Origin: Amycolatopsis bartoniae
Lineage (GTDB): Bacteria > Actinomycetota > Actinomycetes > Mycobacteriales > Pseudonocardiaceae
Direction of reading: 5' to 3'
DNA length: 64,000 nucleotides
Assembly: GCF_014191255.1 (NCBI RefSeq)
Contig: NZ_JACHWH010000005.1
Coordinates: 248,001-312,000 of the forward strand
The notes below the pieces were generated by a model. The model was not told the DNA's origin. It searched no databases and saw nothing but the letters and a program-made list of their open reading frames with translations. A program made the position numbers and the translations under genes. Below are positions 38,321 through 46,047 of the stretch, in pieces (the first letter of the stretch is position 1; each line of letters opens with the position of its first letter).

Positions 38321-38348
38321 AGGGGCCGCGCCGTCGTGCGCGGCCCCT
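38321..38348 (+). terminator. Intercistronic hairpin between the binding protein and permease genes
   Basis: AGGGGCCGCGC (38321-38331) and GCGCGGCCCCT (38338-38348) form an 11-bp perfect stem with the loop CGTCGT. It lies 12 nt after the binding-protein stop and has no U-run. Such hairpins commonly protect the upstream mRNA or attenuate readthrough, giving more binding protein than permease. Confidence 0.7.
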
Positions 38349-38367
38349 CGTGGCAGAAGGGAATCTC

Positions 38368-39237
38368 ATGCAGGTTTTCCTCCAGACCCTCGTCGGCGGG
38401 CTGAGTTTCGGTGCCGTCTACGCCCTCGTCGCGATGGGCTTCTCGATCGTCTACCGCACCATGGGCCTGGTGAACTTCGCCCACGGCCAGGTGGTGATGG
38501 TCGGGGCGTACGCGGCGTCGACCTTCTACATGTCCTCGAAGCTGCCGTTCATCCTGGCGATCGTGGTGGCGATGCTCGTCACCGGGCTGATCGCGCTGGT
38601 GATGGAACGCGTGCTGCGGCCCTTGGAGAACAAGGACTTCGACCTCATGCTGATCGGCACGATCGGCTTCGGCGTGGTGCTGGAGTCGCTCGCCACCATC
38701 ATCTGGGGCGCCACCGGCCGCGCCGTGCCCACCCCGGTCGGCACCGAGCCGCTGGACGTGTTCGGCGTGCGCATCCGCACCTACAGCCTCGTCGTGCTGG
38801 GCATCGCGGCCGTCGCGACCGTGCTGCTGTTGTTGTTCCTGCAGCGCACGAAACGCGGTGCGGCGATGCAGGCGGTGGCGATGGACCACGAGGCCGCGAC
38901 CGCCGTCGGCATCCACGTCGGGCGCAGCAACGCGATCGCGTTCGCGGTCGGCGCCGGGCTCGCCGCCCTCGCGGGCGGGCTGGTCGGCCCGCTGCTCTAC
39001 GTCAGCCCCACGCTCGGCGGGACGCTGGGCATCAAGGGCTTCGCGGCCGCGATCCTCGGCGGCTTCGGCAACATCACCGGCGCGATCGTCGGCGGGCTCG
39101 TCATCGGCGTGCTCGACTCGTTCGCGTCCGGGCAGTTCCAGGGCTACTCGGACCTGGTGGTGTTCCTCGTGTTCACCGTCATCGTGATGGTGCGGCCCAC
39201 CGGGTTCTTCGGCGAGCGGACGGTGAACCGGGCATGA
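38368..39237 (+). CDS. Branched-chain-type ABC transporter permease (LivH family)
   Basis: A 289-residue inner-membrane permease with about eight hydrophobic segments and the LivH landmarks (GLSFGAVYALVAMGFSIVYRTMGLVNFAHGQ at the N-terminus, GIKGFAAAILGGFGNITGAIVGG near the C-terminus). The ATG at 38368 follows AGAAGGGA. The stop overlaps the next gene (ATGA). It pairs with the LivM half of the following fusion protein to form the translocation channel. Confidence 0.94.
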   Translation: MQVFLQTLVGGLSFGAVYALVAMGFSIVYRTMGLVNFAHGQVVMVGAYAASTFYMSSKLPFILAIVVAMLVTGLIALVMERVLRPLENKDFDLMLIGTIGFGVVLESLATIIWGATGRAVPTPVGTEPLDVFGVRIRTYSLVVLGIAAVATVLLLLFLQRTKRGAAMQAVAMDHEAATAVGIHVGRSNAIAFAVGAGLAALAGGLVGPLLYVSPTLGGTLGIKGFAAAILGGFGNITGAIVGGLVIGVLDSFASGQFQGYSDLVVFLVFTVIVMVRPTGFFGERTVNRA

Positions 39238-41060
39238 ACCTCTTGCTGCGCAACAGGTTTCTCGGTACCAAGGTGCTCGCGGTGGCCGTGGTCGCCGTCG
39301 TCGCGTGGTTCCTGCCCTACGGGCTGGACACCTACGGCATCCACGTACTCAATATCGCGGTCGTGTTCGCGTTGCTGGCCGTCGGGCTCGGGCTCGCGAT
39401 GGGCGTGGCCGGGCAGATCAACCTCGCCCAGGTGGCGTTCTTCGGCATCGGCTCCTACGCGCTGGCCATCTTCACCACCTCGTCCGGGCTGGGCTTCTGG
39501 GTCTCGGCCGTGCTGGCGATGCTGGCGACCGCGCTCGCCGGGCTGTTCGTCGGCATTCCCGCGCTGCGCGTGCAGTCGCACTATCTCGGCATCGTCACCC
39601 TCGGACTCGCGCTCGCGTTCACGAACTGGGTCACCAACGCGGGAATCGCCGGTGGCGCGGAAGGCATCAGCGGGATCCCGGTGCCGCCGCTGTTCGGCGT
39701 CGACCTGTCGAACGAGTACCTCTACTACTACCTCGAACTGATCGTCTTCGCGCTGGCCGTGGCGTTCGCGGTGTTCCTGGTGCGCACCGCGCTGGGCAGG
39801 CGGCTGCGGGCGATGCGGGACGACCCGCTGGCCGCCGGGGCGGTCGGCGCGCCGGTGCCCGTGCTGCGGATGACCGCGTTCCTCGCCGCGAGCGTCTACG
39901 GCGGCGCGGCCGGGGTGCTCTACGCGGGGCTGATCCACTACATCGCGCCCGAGACGTTCAGCGTCGCGAACATGTTCCTGCTGCTCGCGATGGTGATCAT
40001 CGGGGGCCGCCACAGCATCGTCGGCTGCGTGGTCGGCGCGATCGTGCTGTCGCTGGTGCGCGAGGCGCTGTCCGACTTCTCGGTGTACGCGCAGCTCGGC
40101 TACGGCGCGGTCGTGGTGCTGATGGTCGTGTTCGCGCCGACCGGACTCGCCGGGCTGCCCGGCCGGATCCTCGGCGTTCTCCGGCGCCGGAAGACCGGCG
40201 AGCGGGCCGTGCTGGGGGCGTTCCGGCCCTACGGCACCGAGCGGACGGTCGCGGGCGGGGCGCTGGAGATCTCGGAGATCACCAAGCAGTTCCGCGGGCT
40301 GCGGGCGCTCGACGGGGTGTCGCTGTCCGTCGCGCCGGGCGAGATCCGGGGCATCGTCGGCCCGAACGGTTCCGGCAAGACGACGTTGTTCAACGTGATC
40401 AGCGGGATCTACCCGGCGACGGGCGGCACGGCGTCGTTCGGCGAGCGCGTGCTCACCGGGCGGCGCCCCTACCAGCTGTCGCACCTCGGGCTGGCGCGCA
40501 CGTTCCAGAACCTGCGGTTGTTCGGGCAGCTGACGGTGGAGGAGAACCTGCTCGTCGCGCTCGACCGCTCGCCGATGCGTTCGCTGTGGCGGTACGTGCT
40601 GTGGCCGGTCGGCGTCTGGCGGCACGAACGCGTGCTGCGGCGGGAGGCCGCGGAGCTGCTCGACCGGTTCGGGCTGCGCGATTTCGCCGGTGCGGCACCG
40701 AAGTCACTGCCCTACGGCATCCAGCGCCGCGTCGAGCTGGCGCGGGCGATGGCGGCGAAGCCGGCGCTGCTGCTGCTCGACGAGCCCGCGGCGGGGCTGA
40801 ACGGCCAGGAGGTCGGCCAGCTGCAGGAGATCGTGCGGTCCATTCGCGACAGTGGCGTCACGGTGGTGCTCATCGAGCACAACATGGGCCTGGTGATGTC
40901 GTTGTGCGACCGGGTGACCGTGCTCGCCAGCGGCGGCGTGATCGCCGAGGGCACCCCGGCGGAGGTCGCGGTGCGGCCGGAGGTCATCGAGGCGTACCTG
41001 GGCGACTCGTTCGACGCGGCGGAGGTCGTGCGGGCGGTGGAAGAGGAGGTGGCACCGTGA
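39234..41060 (+). CDS. Fused ABC permease and ATPase (LivM-LivG)
   Basis: A 608-residue fusion. Residues about 1-310 are a LivM-type permease (VGLGLAMGVAGQINLAQVAFFGIGSYA; ALRVQSHYLGIVTLGLA). After a short basic linker, residues about 345-608 form a LivG-type ATPase with Walker A GPNGSGKTT, Walker B LLLLDEPAAGLN and switch His in LIEHNM. In the ATPase signature, LPYGIQRRVELARA replaces the usual LSGGQ/LSYGQQ form, as is common in LivG. The start overlaps LivH (ATGA) and the end overlaps LivF (GTGA). Confidence 0.94.
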   Translation: MNLLLRNRFLGTKVLAVAVVAVVAWFLPYGLDTYGIHVLNIAVVFALLAVGLGLAMGVAGQINLAQVAFFGIGSYALAIFTTSSGLGFWVSAVLAMLATALAGLFVGIPALRVQSHYLGIVTLGLALAFTNWVTNAGIAGGAEGISGIPVPPLFGVDLSNEYLYYYLELIVFALAVAFAVFLVRTALGRRLRAMRDDPLAAGAVGAPVPVLRMTAFLAASVYGGAAGVLYAGLIHYIAPETFSVANMFLLLAMVIIGGRHSIVGCVVGAIVLSLVREALSDFSVYAQLGYGAVVVLMVVFAPTGLAGLPGRILGVLRRRKTGERAVLGAFRPYGTERTVAGGALEISEITKQFRGLRALDGVSLSVAPGEIRGIVGPNGSGKTTLFNVISGIYPATGGTASFGERVLTGRRPYQLSHLGLARTFQNLRLFGQLTVEENLLVALDRSPMRSLWRYVLWPVGVWRHERVLRREAAELLDRFGLRDFAGAAPKSLPYGIQRRVELARAMAAKPALLLLDEPAAGLNGQEVGQLQEIVRSIRDSGVTVVLIEHNMGLVMSLCDRVTVLASGGVIAEGTPAEVAVRPEVIEAYLGDSFDAAEVVRAVEEEVAP

Positions 41061-41770
41061 GCGGAGATCTCGTGGTCGACGACCTGTCCGTGCACTACGG
41101 CGGCGTCCGCGCGGTCGACTCGGTCGGCTTCAGCGTCGGCGCCGGGCGCCGCGTGGGCATCATCGGCGCGAACGGCGCCGGCAAGACGTCCACGCTCAAG
41201 GCCCTGATGGGTCTGGTGCCACGCTCGGTGGGCGGGCTGCGGCTGGGTTCCGTGGACCTGACGAAGGTGAAGCCGAAGGACGTGGTGCGCCACGGCATCG
41301 GGTACGTGCCCGAGGGCAGGCACGTGTTCGCCGGGCTGACGGTGGAGAAGAACCTGCTGCTCGGCGCGTATCTGCGGTCGTGGAAGGGGAAGACCCAGCA
41401 GACGTTGCGCGAGGTGTACGACATGTTCCCGGTGCTCGGGGACATGCGGCACCGCCTGGCCGGGGCGCTGTCCGGCGGGCAGCAGCAGATGCTGGCCATC
41501 GGGCGGGCGCTGATGTCGGAACCCCGGCTGGTGCTGCTGGACGAGCCGTCGATGGGATTGTCGCCTCGGCTGGTGGAGGAGGTGCTGTCGATCCTGCAGC
41601 GGTTGTCGGAGGCGGGGCTGGGGTTGTTGCTGGTGGAGCAGAACGCGAAGCTGACCTTCGAGGCCACGGAGCGGTGTCTGGTGATGGAGAACGGGCGGGT
41701 GGTGATGGCCGGGGAGTCGGCGCAGCTGAGCCGGGACCCGTTGGTTCGGCAGGTGTATTTGGGGTTGTGA
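41057..41770 (+). CDS. Branched-chain-type ABC transporter ATPase (LivF family)
   Basis: A 237-residue ATPase with Walker A GANGAGKTS, signature LSGGQQQMLAIGRAL, Walker B LVLLDEPSMGLSP and a switch segment LLVEQNAK with Gln-Asn instead of His, as is normal for LivF. It completes the importer together with the LivG half of the fusion. Start GTG overlaps the upstream stop. It is the last gene of the ALDH - ThDP - ABC operon and is followed by a terminator. Confidence 0.95.
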   Translation: MSGDLVVDDLSVHYGGVRAVDSVGFSVGAGRRVGIIGANGAGKTSTLKALMGLVPRSVGGLRLGSVDLTKVKPKDVVRHGIGYVPEGRHVFAGLTVEKNLLLGAYLRSWKGKTQQTLREVYDMFPVLGDMRHRLAGALSGGQQQMLAIGRALMSEPRLVLLDEPSMGLSPRLVEEVLSILQRLSEAGLGLLLVEQNAKLTFEATERCLVMENGRVVMAGESAQLSRDPLVRQVYLGL

Positions 41771-41780
41771 GGTTTTGTGG

Positions 41781-41811
41781 CGGCCCCCGGTTCCAGTGGA
41801 GCCGGAGGCCG
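41781..41811. terminator. Bidirectional hairpin terminator between livF-type and thuA-like genes
   Basis: CGGCC-C-CCGG-T-TCCA pairs with TGGA-G-CCGG-A-GGCCG across a one-base loop, with only two mismatched positions. A T-rich stretch (TCGTTCTGGTTGTT) follows on the plus strand. It lies 10 nt after livF and 12 nt before the convergent stop. Confidence 0.75.
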
Positions 41812-41823
41812 TCGTTCTGGTTG

Positions 41824-42795
41824 TTACTTGCAGAACGGTTCTGCTCCTGCCGCGGATTTGATCCCGTGCACGATGAGTTGCTGGAAGTACGCCGCACCGT
41901 CGTTCGTGGTGGTGTTGGTGTAGGCCCAGTCCTCGTGGCCCAGTGTGGTCACCCAGGAACGGCCGCCGTCGTAGTACTGGCACCACGCCACCGGGTGGTT
42001 GTCGCCGTGGCCGGGGTGGCCCATGGAGCCCTTCGCGCCGTTCGGGAGGGTCTTTTCGTCGACCTTCGCGAGGAAGCGAACATCCGTCGGGAACGGGACC
42101 AGGTTGTACCACTCGTCCGTGAAGTTCCAGCGGTTCGGCAGGCCCTTCGTCGACACGTCGTTGCGGTCGACCGTCTGCACGGTGCCCGTCTGCGCCGGTC
42201 CGTGATCGTAGTAGTTCGCCCCGCCCAGCAGTCCTTCGTACCACGGCCAGTTGTACTCAGTGCCGAAAGCGTTGTGGATCCCCACGAAACCGCCACCACC
42301 CCTGATGTACTGCCGCAGCGAGGTCTGGGCGCTGTCATCGAGGGCGTCGCGCGTGGTACTGAGGAAGATCACCGCGTTGTACCTGAACAGTGTGTTCGGG
42401 CTGGCGAGCTGGGTGACGTCCTCCGTCCAGTCCACCGCGAACCCGTTCTGCTGCCCCAACCTGATCATCGCGTTCTGCGCCACGTTCGCCGCGGTCAGCG
42501 GAGGGTTCATGCCGGGAGCGAGCGCCGGGCCGAGGTTCGCGTGGCGCGGGCCCGCCGTGCGCGAGTAGACGAGCACCTTCAGGCCCTTCGACAGGTCGAA
42601 GTTGCCCCAGCTGTGGTAGCAGTTCGGGTCCAGGCCCCGGCACACGCCGTACTCCGGGTCGCCCAGGTTCGTCGCGCCCGGGTGGCCGCCGCCGTTGTCG
42701 TGCGCCGAGGCCGGGACTCCCAGTGCCAGGAGCGTGGTCGCCGCCGCGGCCGCGGCACTCGCGACCGCGGTCAACACCGTTGTTGATTTTCTCAT
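41824..42795 (-). CDS. Secreted ThuA-domain protein, last gene of the PQQ operon
   Basis: A 323-residue exported protein. An alanine-rich signal peptide ends at ASAHDNG. The remainder is a ThuA-like domain (KVLVYSRTAGPRH at the first strand; YNAVIFLSTT; LRQYIRGGGGFVGIHNAFGTEY; CQYYDGGRSWVTTLGHEDWAY). ThuA domains have a glutamine-amidotransferase-like fold without the catalytic Cys and occur with sugar oxidation systems (trehalose utilisation). Start ATG 42795 is chosen; an in-frame ATG at 42807 adds four residues. It begins 32 nt after pqqB on the same strand. A role in handling oxidised sugars made by the neighbouring quinoprotein is inference. Confidence 0.88.
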   Translation of the reverse strand: MRKSTTVLTAVASAAAAAATTLLALGVPASAHDNGGGHPGATNLGDPEYGVCRGLDPNCYHSWGNFDLSKGLKVLVYSRTAGPRHANLGPALAPGMNPPLTAANVAQNAMIRLGQQNGFAVDWTEDVTQLASPNTLFRYNAVIFLSTTRDALDDSAQTSLRQYIRGGGGFVGIHNAFGTEYNWPWYEGLLGGANYYDHGPAQTGTVQTVDRNDVSTKGLPNRWNFTDEWYNLVPFPTDVRFLAKVDEKTLPNGAKGSMGHPGHGDNHPVAWCQYYDGGRSWVTTLGHEDWAYTNTTTNDGAAYFQQLIVHGIKSAAGAEPFCK

Positions 42796-42827
42796 CGCAG
42801 GTTCCATCCTTTCGGGGAAGGGAAGGG

Positions 42828-43688
42828 TCAGAGTTCGAGCAGGTGCCCGTCGGCGGCCACGGCGGCGTTCACCGCGGCCAGCTCGGCCAGCTCCGGCGCA
42901 CCGGGCAGGACGAGGGGGTTCGTGTTGTTGAGGTGGGTGAACAGGTACCGCGGCCCCGGTTCCGCCGCCAGCAGTGGGAGCACGTCCCGGATAGCGAGGT
43001 GCCCCATGCCCGACGCCGGGCGCGCCGGGCCCATCTCGTCCTCGGTGAGGAAGGTGCCGTCCAGCGCGACGACATCCGCGCCGGCGATGGCCTTTCCGAA
43101 CTCCGCGGACCAGCGGGACAGGCCGGGAGCGTAGACGAAAACGCCCGCCGCGGACTCGAACCGGTAGGCGCAGACCCACTCCCCCGGCTTCATCCGTTTC
43201 GCGTACCTCGGCCGCTTGTCGCTCAGAACCGTGGGTACGACACGGAGTCCGCCCGCGAGCTCGAACGGCTCGCCGCCGCGCACCCGGTGTTCACGGACCT
43301 CGGTGTATCCGGCCAGCGCGGCTTCGACCGGGAACGCGTGCTTCAGGGCGTGATGCACCCACGCGGTCGCGTAGACGTCGATCCCGCCGGTCTCCCGCAG
43401 GCTGAGCAGACCGAGGGTGTGGTCCAGCTCGGCGCTGGTGAACAGGACGCCCCGGATCGGGGTGTCCCGCGTCCCTGGCGGCGGCCGCAGCTCGGGGCTC
43501 GCCAGGAGCTGGGTGCGCAGGTCCGGGGACGCGTTGACGAGGTACCAGGCGCTGCCGTCGCCACTGACCGCCAGGCAGTCCTGCGTACGGGAGACGCCGG
43601 CCGTCCGCGCACGGTCGCACACCGCGCAGCCGCAGTTCCACTGAGGAGCGCCACCACCGGCGGCGGTGCCCAGAAAGCGGACCTTCAT
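42828..43688 (-). CDS. pqqB: PQQ biosynthesis protein PqqB (metallo-beta-lactamase fold)
   Basis: A 286-residue PqqB. The start MKVRFLGTAAGGGAPQWNCGC is diagnostic, followed by CxxC-type zinc site residues (CGCAVC), TSAELDHTLGL, VVALDGTFL and FTHLNNTNP. PqqB is an iron-dependent hydroxylase acting on the tyrosine part of the precursor. The start overlaps the pqqDE stop (ATGA). Confidence 0.96.
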   Translation of the reverse strand: MKVRFLGTAAGGGAPQWNCGCAVCDRARTAGVSRTQDCLAVSGDGSAWYLVNASPDLRTQLLASPELRPPPGTRDTPIRGVLFTSAELDHTLGLLSLRETGGIDVYATAWVHHALKHAFPVEAALAGYTEVREHRVRGGEPFELAGGLRVVPTVLSDKRPRYAKRMKPGEWVCAYRFESAAGVFVYAPGLSRWSAEFGKAIAGADVVALDGTFLTEDEMGPARPASGMGHLAIRDVLPLLAAEPGPRYLFTHLNNTNPLVLPGAPELAELAAVNAAVAADGHLLEL

Positions 43689-45052
43689 GGCATCCGCCGG
43701 GGAACGACGGGCCGCGGCCGGACGTCCGCGACCCCGTCGAGCACGACCTGGTGGTGCTCCGACAGCTCGCACACCGGATCGGTCGCGGCCGCGTCCCCCG
43801 TCAGCTGGAACGCCTGGCAACGGCAGCCGCCGAAGTCGATTTCCCTGAGCGCGCAGCTGTGGCACGGGTCGGGCAGCCAGTCGGTGCCGCGGAACCGGCG
43901 GAACGCGGGCGAGTCGTACCAGATCTCCCGCAGCGTTCCCGTCCGCACCGAGGGGATTTCCAGCCCCGGCAGGGTTTCCGCCGCGAGACACGGCAGCACG
44001 TGCCCGTTCGGCGTCACCGTGAGCTGCCGCGCGCCCCAGCCGTAGTTGCACGGTTTCGGGCGCGGGTCGTAGTAGTCGGCGGCCACGTGCACGATCTCGA
44101 ACCGGTGCCGCTGCCGGGCGCGCGCGACGTCCGCGTTCGCCCGCTCGACCTGCTCACGGGTGGGTAGCAGCGCCGAGCGGTTGCGCAGGGCCCAGCCGTA
44201 GAACTGGGTGTGCGCCAGCTCCAGCCGGTCCGCGCCCAGGAGCGCGGCGAGGTCGGCGATCGCGGGCACGTGGTCGACGTTCTCGCGGTGTAGCACCACG
44301 TTGATTGTCAGGGGCAGGCCCGCCGCTCGCACGGCCTCCGCGACGGCGAGCTTGCGGCCGTGCGCGCGCCGCCCGGCGATCCGGTCGGCGTTTCCCGCCT
44401 CGGCGTCCTGAATAGACAGTTGGAAGTGGTCCAGTCCCGCCTCGGCGAGCTGAGCGATCCTGGTGCTGTTGAGCGAAATCCCGCTGCTGACCAGGTTCGT
44501 GTAGAGCCCGAGCCGGTGCGCCGCGGCGACCAGCTCGATCAGATCGCGGCGCAGGCCCGGCTCCCCGCCCGACAGGTGCAGCTGCAGCACACCCAGCTCG
44601 CGGGCCTGCTCGAACACGTCCAGCCACGCGCGGGTGTCGAGCTCGTCACGGTAGTCGGTGAGGTTGAGCGGATTCGCGCAGTAGCCGCACTGGAGGGGAC
44701 AGCGATAGGTCAACTCGGCGAGCAGCCCCAGTGGCACCGGCGCGCTGATGTCCCGTGTGGACTCTCTACTTGAGACAGCTGCCGCGGCGACGACGTCCGG
44801 ACCCGTCTCCACGAGTTTGCGCTTTTCCAGGTCGGCCAGGATGCGGACCACCGACTCGGCGGTCACCCCGGCGTAGACCTCGGCGAGATCGGCCGCGATC
44901 TCCGCCGCGGTACGGCGAGTGTCGCAACGGGACACGACCGCGGCCGCGGTTTCGTTCAGCAGCAGCACGCCTTCCGGATACAGCAGCACCGGCCGCCCGC
45001 GGACGGCGTCGAACTCCAGCCGGACGCCGCGCCGCAACCCTGGCCCGCTCAT
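43685..45052 (-). CDS. pqqE: Fused PqqD-PqqE: peptide chaperone and radical SAM enzyme of PQQ biosynthesis
   Basis: A 455-residue fusion. Residues 1-85 are a PqqD domain (GVRLEFDAVRGRPVLLYPEGVLLLNETAAAVV), which binds the PqqA peptide. A linker follows to about residue 104. The radical SAM domain has Cys118, Cys122 and Cys125 of CxxxCxxC, and a C-terminal SPASM region (CNYGWGARQLTVTPNGHVLPC; CHSCALREIDFGGCRCQAF) holds auxiliary iron-sulfur clusters. PqqE links Glu and Tyr of PqqA. Normally the two are separate genes, so the fusion delivers substrate in cis. Start overlaps pqqC (ATGA). Confidence 0.95.
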   Translation of the reverse strand: MSGPGLRRGVRLEFDAVRGRPVLLYPEGVLLLNETAAAVVSRCDTRRTAAEIAADLAEVYAGVTAESVVRILADLEKRKLVETGPDVVAAAAVSSRESTRDISAPVPLGLLAELTYRCPLQCGYCANPLNLTDYRDELDTRAWLDVFEQARELGVLQLHLSGGEPGLRRDLIELVAAAHRLGLYTNLVSSGISLNSTRIAQLAEAGLDHFQLSIQDAEAGNADRIAGRRAHGRKLAVAEAVRAAGLPLTINVVLHRENVDHVPAIADLAALLGADRLELAHTQFYGWALRNRSALLPTREQVERANADVARARQRHRFEIVHVAADYYDPRPKPCNYGWGARQLTVTPNGHVLPCLAAETLPGLEIPSVRTGTLREIWYDSPAFRRFRGTDWLPDPCHSCALREIDFGGCRCQAFQLTGDAAATDPVCELSEHHQVVLDGVADVRPRPVVPRRMP

Positions 45053-45738
45053 GCGCGCCTCGCGTAGTCCACCGCGTCGAGCACCGCCCACAGCACGTCA
45101 CACTTGAACGACAGGGCCCGGATCGCCGCGTCCTGCTCCGCGCGGGTGGTGCAGTGGTCGAGCACGAGCTTGAGCGTGAAAGCGCTGTCTTGGCGCGCCG
45201 CAGGAATCCGGCGGTCGAAATACGCGAAACCCGCCGGCTCGATCCAGCCGTAGTGCTTGCGCCAGGCGTTGACGCGGTCGGTCATGTGGCCGGGCGAGAA
45301 CAGCTCGGTCAGCGCGGCCGCGACGCCTTCGATCCACGGCCTGGTGCGGCAGAAGTCCAGGTAGCCGTCGACGGCGAACCGCACGCCGGGCAGGACGTGC
45401 CGTTCGTCGAGCACCTCCGCCGTGCTCAGCCCGACCGCCTCCGCCAGGCGCAGCCACTGCGCCATCCCGCCCTCGCCCTCGCGTTCCCCGTCGTGGAAGG
45501 AGATGCGCTCCAGCCACCCGCGGCGGACCTCCGGCAGCGGGCACGCCGCCACGATCGCGGCGTTCTTCTGCGGCAGGCACTTCTGGTAGTACCAGCGGTT
45601 GGCCACCCACCGGCGCAGGTCGGCCGGCTCGCAACCGCCCTCGTGCAGCCGGAGGTGGAACGGGTGGTGCGCCCAGTAGCGCTTTTCCAGGCCGAGCAGG
45701 GCGTCGGTCAGTTCGGCCCGGCTCAGCGGGCCTGCCAC
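45049..45738 (-). CDS. pqqC: Pyrroloquinoline-quinone synthase
   Basis: A 229-residue, cofactorless oxidase that catalyses the final ring closure and eight-electron oxidation to PQQ. Family landmarks include RYWAHHPFHLRLHEGGCEPADLRRWVANRWYYQKCLPQKNAAIVA, DGEREGEGGMAQWLRLAEAVGL and FSPGHMTDRVNAWRKHYGWIE. The GTG at 45738 lies inside the end of pqqA, a 16-nt overlap, which should couple translation. Confidence 0.96.
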   Translation of the reverse strand: MAGPLSRAELTDALLGLEKRYWAHHPFHLRLHEGGCEPADLRRWVANRWYYQKCLPQKNAAIVAACPLPEVRRGWLERISFHDGEREGEGGMAQWLRLAEAVGLSTAEVLDERHVLPGVRFAVDGYLDFCRTRPWIEGVAAALTELFSPGHMTDRVNAWRKHYGWIEPAGFAYFDRRIPAARQDSAFTLKLVLDHCTTRAEQDAAIRALSFKCDVLWAVLDAVDYARRA

Positions 45739-45854
45739 GGCCCGCTCTCACCGGCGTACGCCGTGACCTCGGGCCGGGTCTCGTAGCATTCGGCCACGGG
45801 CTCCGACCACAGTGGACGGTCGACGGCGATCTCCTGGGGCACCAGGGTTTCCAT
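45723..45854 (-). CDS. pqqA: PqqA precursor peptide
   Basis: A 43-residue precursor, METLVPQEIAVDRPLW... The core has the conserved Glu-x3-Tyr pair at Glu29 and Tyr33 (EVTAY) that PqqE cross-links and that becomes PQQ. It is longer than the classic 23-29-residue PqqA, with an extended leader and a short tail. The ATG at 45854 follows AAAGGA. It is the first gene of the operon pqqA-pqqC-pqqDE-pqqB-thuA-like. No pqqF protease is visible. Confidence 0.93.
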   Translation of the reverse strand: METLVPQEIAVDRPLWSEPVAECYETRPEVTAYAGESGPWQAR

Positions 45855-45884
45855 GCGGAAGTCCTTTCGACGAGAACCACGTAG

Positions 45885-46018
45885 CGGACCAGTCGGACCG
45901 CCTGGTGTTCCGAAGGTACCTCGCTGCCCCGACCGGAACAAGAGGCGAACGCTCTTGTGAGCCGGGGCCGCGAGGATTTAAGCTCGACCGTCGAACGGAC
46001 CGTCTGGACCACCAGGTG
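45885..46018. promoter_or_regulatory. Paired 23-bp repeats between pqqA and the quinoprotein gene
   Basis: Two direct copies of a CGGACC-N4-GGACC-N-CC-N-GGTG element occur, one near each divergent gene (45885-45907 and 45996-46018), matching at 17 of 23 positions. Each contains a short inverted repeat (ACCAG/CTGGT; CTGG/CCAG). A likely rightward promoter is TTGTGA-17-TTAAGC ending near 45983. The layout suggests one regulator controlling cofactor synthesis and enzyme together. Confidence 0.5.
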
Positions 46019-46047
46019 GACCTCCTCAACGTAGAGAGGGCGCATCG

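Noticed and set aside
38321..38348. True operon terminator between the binding protein and permease genes
   Set aside because: There is no U-tract, and the downstream permease genes need the same promoter. An attenuating or stabilising hairpin is more likely.
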